Positions 62,199 through 64,000 of a stretch of 64,000 nt of DNA are shown here, piece after piece (position 1 is the stretch's first letter; every line of letters starts with the position of its first letter). Made by a program: the position numbers and the translations under genes. The DNA comes from Neisseria lisongii (GTDB lineage Bacteria > Pseudomonadota > Gammaproteobacteria > Burkholderiales > Neisseriaceae), in NCBI RefSeq assembly GCF_028463985.1, contig NZ_CP116766.1:1798001-1862000 (forward strand), given 5' to 3'. A model generated the notes under the pieces. It ran no database searches. It was not told the origin of the DNA and saw only the letters and a program-made list of their open reading frames with translations.

Positions 62199-64000
62199 AT
62201 GGCTAAAAACCTTTTAATCGTCGAATCTCCGTCCAAGGCCAAAACCTTGAAAAAATACTTGGGCGGCGATTTTGAAATTCTGGCTTCCTACGGCCATGTG
62301 CGGGATTTGGTGCCGAAAAACGGCGCTGTCGATCCCGACAACGATTTTGCAATGAAATACCAACTGATTTCCCGCAACGCCAAACACGTCGATGCCATCG
62401 TTGCCGCCGCCAAAGAAGCGGAAAACCTCTATCTGGCAACCGACCCGGATAGGGAAGGCGAAGCCATTTCATGGCATTTGCAGGAAATTTTGAAAGGCAA
62501 ACGGGGTTTGAAAAACATCCGCCCGCAGCGGGTCGTGTTCCACGAAATCACCAAAAACGCCGTGCTGGATGCCGTCGCCAATCCCCGTGAAATCGAAATG
62601 GATTTGGTCGATGCGCAACAGGCACGCCGTGCGCTTGATTATCTGGTCGGTTTCAACCTCTCGCCCCTGTTGTGGAAAAAAATCCGCCGCGGCTTGAGTG
62701 CCGGACGGGTGCAAAGCCCCGCCTTGCGCCTGATTTGCGAACGTGAAAACGAAATCCGTGCCTTTGAAGCGCAGGAATATTGGACGCTGCATCTGGACAG
62801 CCACAAAGGCCGCAGCAAATTCACCGCCAAGCTGGTTCAATATCGGGGCGAAAAACTCGAACAGTTCGCCTTGCCAAACGAAGCCGCCCAAGCCGCCGTA
62901 TTGCAGGCATTGCAGGGCAAAGATGCCGTAGTCGGCGGCGTGGAAAAGAAAAAACGCAGCCGCAATCCCGCCGCACCGTTTACCACCTCCACCATGCAGC
63001 AGGATGCCGTGCGCAAACTTGGTATGACCACCGATCGTACCATGCGCACCGCCCAACAGCTTTACGAGGGTATCGATGTAGGGCAGGGCGCAATCGGTCT
63101 GATTACCTATATGCGTACCGACAGCGTGAATCTGGCGGACGAAGCCGTTACCGAAATCCGCCACTACATTGAAAACAAAATCGGCAAAGACTATTTGCCA
63201 AGTTCGGCGAAGCAGTACAAAACCAAATCCAAAAACGCCCAAGAAGCCCACGAAGCGATCCGACCGACTTCCGTGTACCGCACGCCCGAAAGCGTCAAAC
63301 CTTTCTTGACCGCCGACCAGTTCAAACTCTACCAAATGATTTGGCAGCGTACCGTCGCCTGTCAAATGTCGCCGGCAAAATTCGACCAAACCACCGTCGA
63401 TATCCATGTCGGCGAAGGCGTATTCCGTGTCAGCGGCCAAGTGCAGACCTTTGCCGGCTTTTTGAGCGTGTATGAAGAAAGCAGCGACGACGAGAGCGAA
63501 GAAAACAAAAAACTGCCCGAAATGGCAGAGGGCGACAAATTGCCGGTGGACAATCTTTACGGCGAACAACACTTCACCACCCCGCCGCCCCGTTTCAACG
63601 AAGCCACACTGGTCAAAGCCTTGGAAGAATACGGCATCGGCCGCCCTTCAACCTATGCCAGCATTATTTCCACGCTTAAAGACCGCGAATACGTTACCCT
63701 TGAGCAAAAACGCTTCATGCCTACCGACACCGGCGACATCGTCAATAAATTTTTGACCGAACATTTCGCCCAATACGTCGATTACCACTTCACCGCCAAA
63801 CTCGAAGACCAGCTTGACGAAATCGCCACCGGCAAACGCCGCTGGGTGCCTGTGATGGACAAATTCTGGAAAGGCTTCAGCAAACAGGTCGAAGAAAAAG
63901 AAGGCATCGAACGTGCCAAATTCACCACGCAGGAATTAGACGAAGACTGCCCGAAATGCGGACAGCACAAGCTGCAAATCAAATTCGGCCGCAACGGACG
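62199..64000 (+). CDS. topA: DNA topoisomerase I (5' part, runs off the window)
   Basis: The first 600 residues of topoisomerase I, which relaxes negative supercoils. Toprim domain: NLLIVESPSKAKTLKKYLG, YGHVRDLVP and the acidic triad TDPDREGEAISWHL. VGFNLSPLLWKKIRRGLSAGRVQS follows. The active-site tyrosine is about residue 304 in LITYMRTDS. Near the edge the first zinc-finger cysteines appear (CPKCG). No stop to the window end. Confidence 0.98.
   Translation, partial: MAKNLLIVESPSKAKTLKKYLGGDFEILASYGHVRDLVPKNGAVDPDNDFAMKYQLISRNAKHVDAIVAAAKEAENLYLATDPDREGEAISWHLQEILKGKRGLKNIRPQRVVFHEITKNAVLDAVANPREIEMDLVDAQQARRALDYLVGFNLSPLLWKKIRRGLSAGRVQSPALRLICERENEIRAFEAQEYWTLHLDSHKGRSKFTAKLVQYRGEKLEQFALPNEAAQAAVLQALQGKDAVVGGVEKKKRSRNPAAPFTTSTMQQDAVRKLGMTTDRTMRTAQQLYEGIDVGQGAIGLITYMRTDSVNLADEAVTEIRHYIENKIGKDYLPSSAKQYKTKSKNAQEAHEAIRPTSVYRTPESVKPFLTADQFKLYQMIWQRTVACQMSPAKFDQTTVDIHVGEGVFRVSGQVQTFAGFLSVYEESSDDESEENKKLPEMAEGDKLPVDNLYGEQHFTTPPPRFNEATLVKALEEYGIGRPSTYASIISTLKDREYVTLEQKRFMPTDTGDIVNKFLTEHFAQYVDYHFTAKLEDQLDEIATGKRRWVPVMDKFWKGFSKQVEEKEGIERAKFTTQELDEDCPKCGQHKLQIKFGRNG

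Overview
The window comes from a member of the genus Neisseria or a very close relative, probably a commensal species. The DNA uptake sequence core GCCGTCTGAA recurs throughout, mostly in the AG- form (AGGCCGTCTGAA) with some AT- and AA- forms, and is often paired as inverted terminators. The gene neighbourhoods also fit: def-fmt-rsmB, ntrYX, dprA-smg-topA, a comEA copy next to an rRNA operon, a GNA33-type MltA and a GNA1162 lipoprotein cluster. All calls are by eye from sequence and family knowledge.

Layout. 1-1000: the 5' part of an IS110-family transposase (minus strand) beside a dispersed repeat. 1007-12402: two M16 peptidases, pgk, a BolA-type protein, hemJ, a CYTH protein, murA, a TonB-dependent receptor preceded by a perfect Zur box, and mltA. 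12801-19608: a complete filamentous prophage (rep, ssDNA-binding candidate, major coat, small membrane proteins, TspB-like adsorption protein, DUF2523, Zot, IS110/Piv-type recombinase). 19950-23571: efeUOB iron uptake. 23659-25468: three lipoproteins (CsgG, DUF4810, DUF799). 25661-33154: mnmE, a small outer-membrane barrel, folA, a lone ABC ATPase and a YccS-type membrane protein, separated by repeat-filled gaps. 33828-39675: a PilT-family ATPase, a small AT-rich island inserted at the yggS start, then yggS-proC-yggT and dksA. 39995-45490: a complete rRNA operon (16S, tRNA-Ile, tRNA-Ala, 23S, 5S) with promoter, boxA, processing stems and terminator. 45665-53056: comEA, a FadL-type porin, a tiny lipoprotein, a DUF3579-GNAT protein, pyrBI with a probable attenuator, and two unknown membrane proteins. 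53161-64000: def, fmt, rsmB, a DUF4390 gene, ntrYX, dprA, smg and the start of topA.

Most notable signal. The prophage interrupts a palindromic dispersed repeat exactly, leaving a duplicated CT dinucleotide; an uninterrupted copy of the same repeat lies at 48964-49007. Just upstream of the prophage IS110 recombinase, 18379-18568 can fold as a 5' hairpin plus two loop structures. The first carries GGGTTAG, complementary to the target CTAACCC, and TTTCCCTT, which resembles the left target. The second carries ACACTATC and ATAAG, which match the two phage ends. This is the architecture of an IS110 bridge RNA and suggests RNA-guided integration of a filamentous phage into intergenic repeats.

Other points of interest are a 67-bp duplication of the yggS start flanking a porin/regulator island, DUS copies that encode the C-terminus and stop codon of three genes, a PyrL-like leader upstream of pyrBI, several MITE-like repeat families, and two small genes (14736-14825 and 48289-48429).
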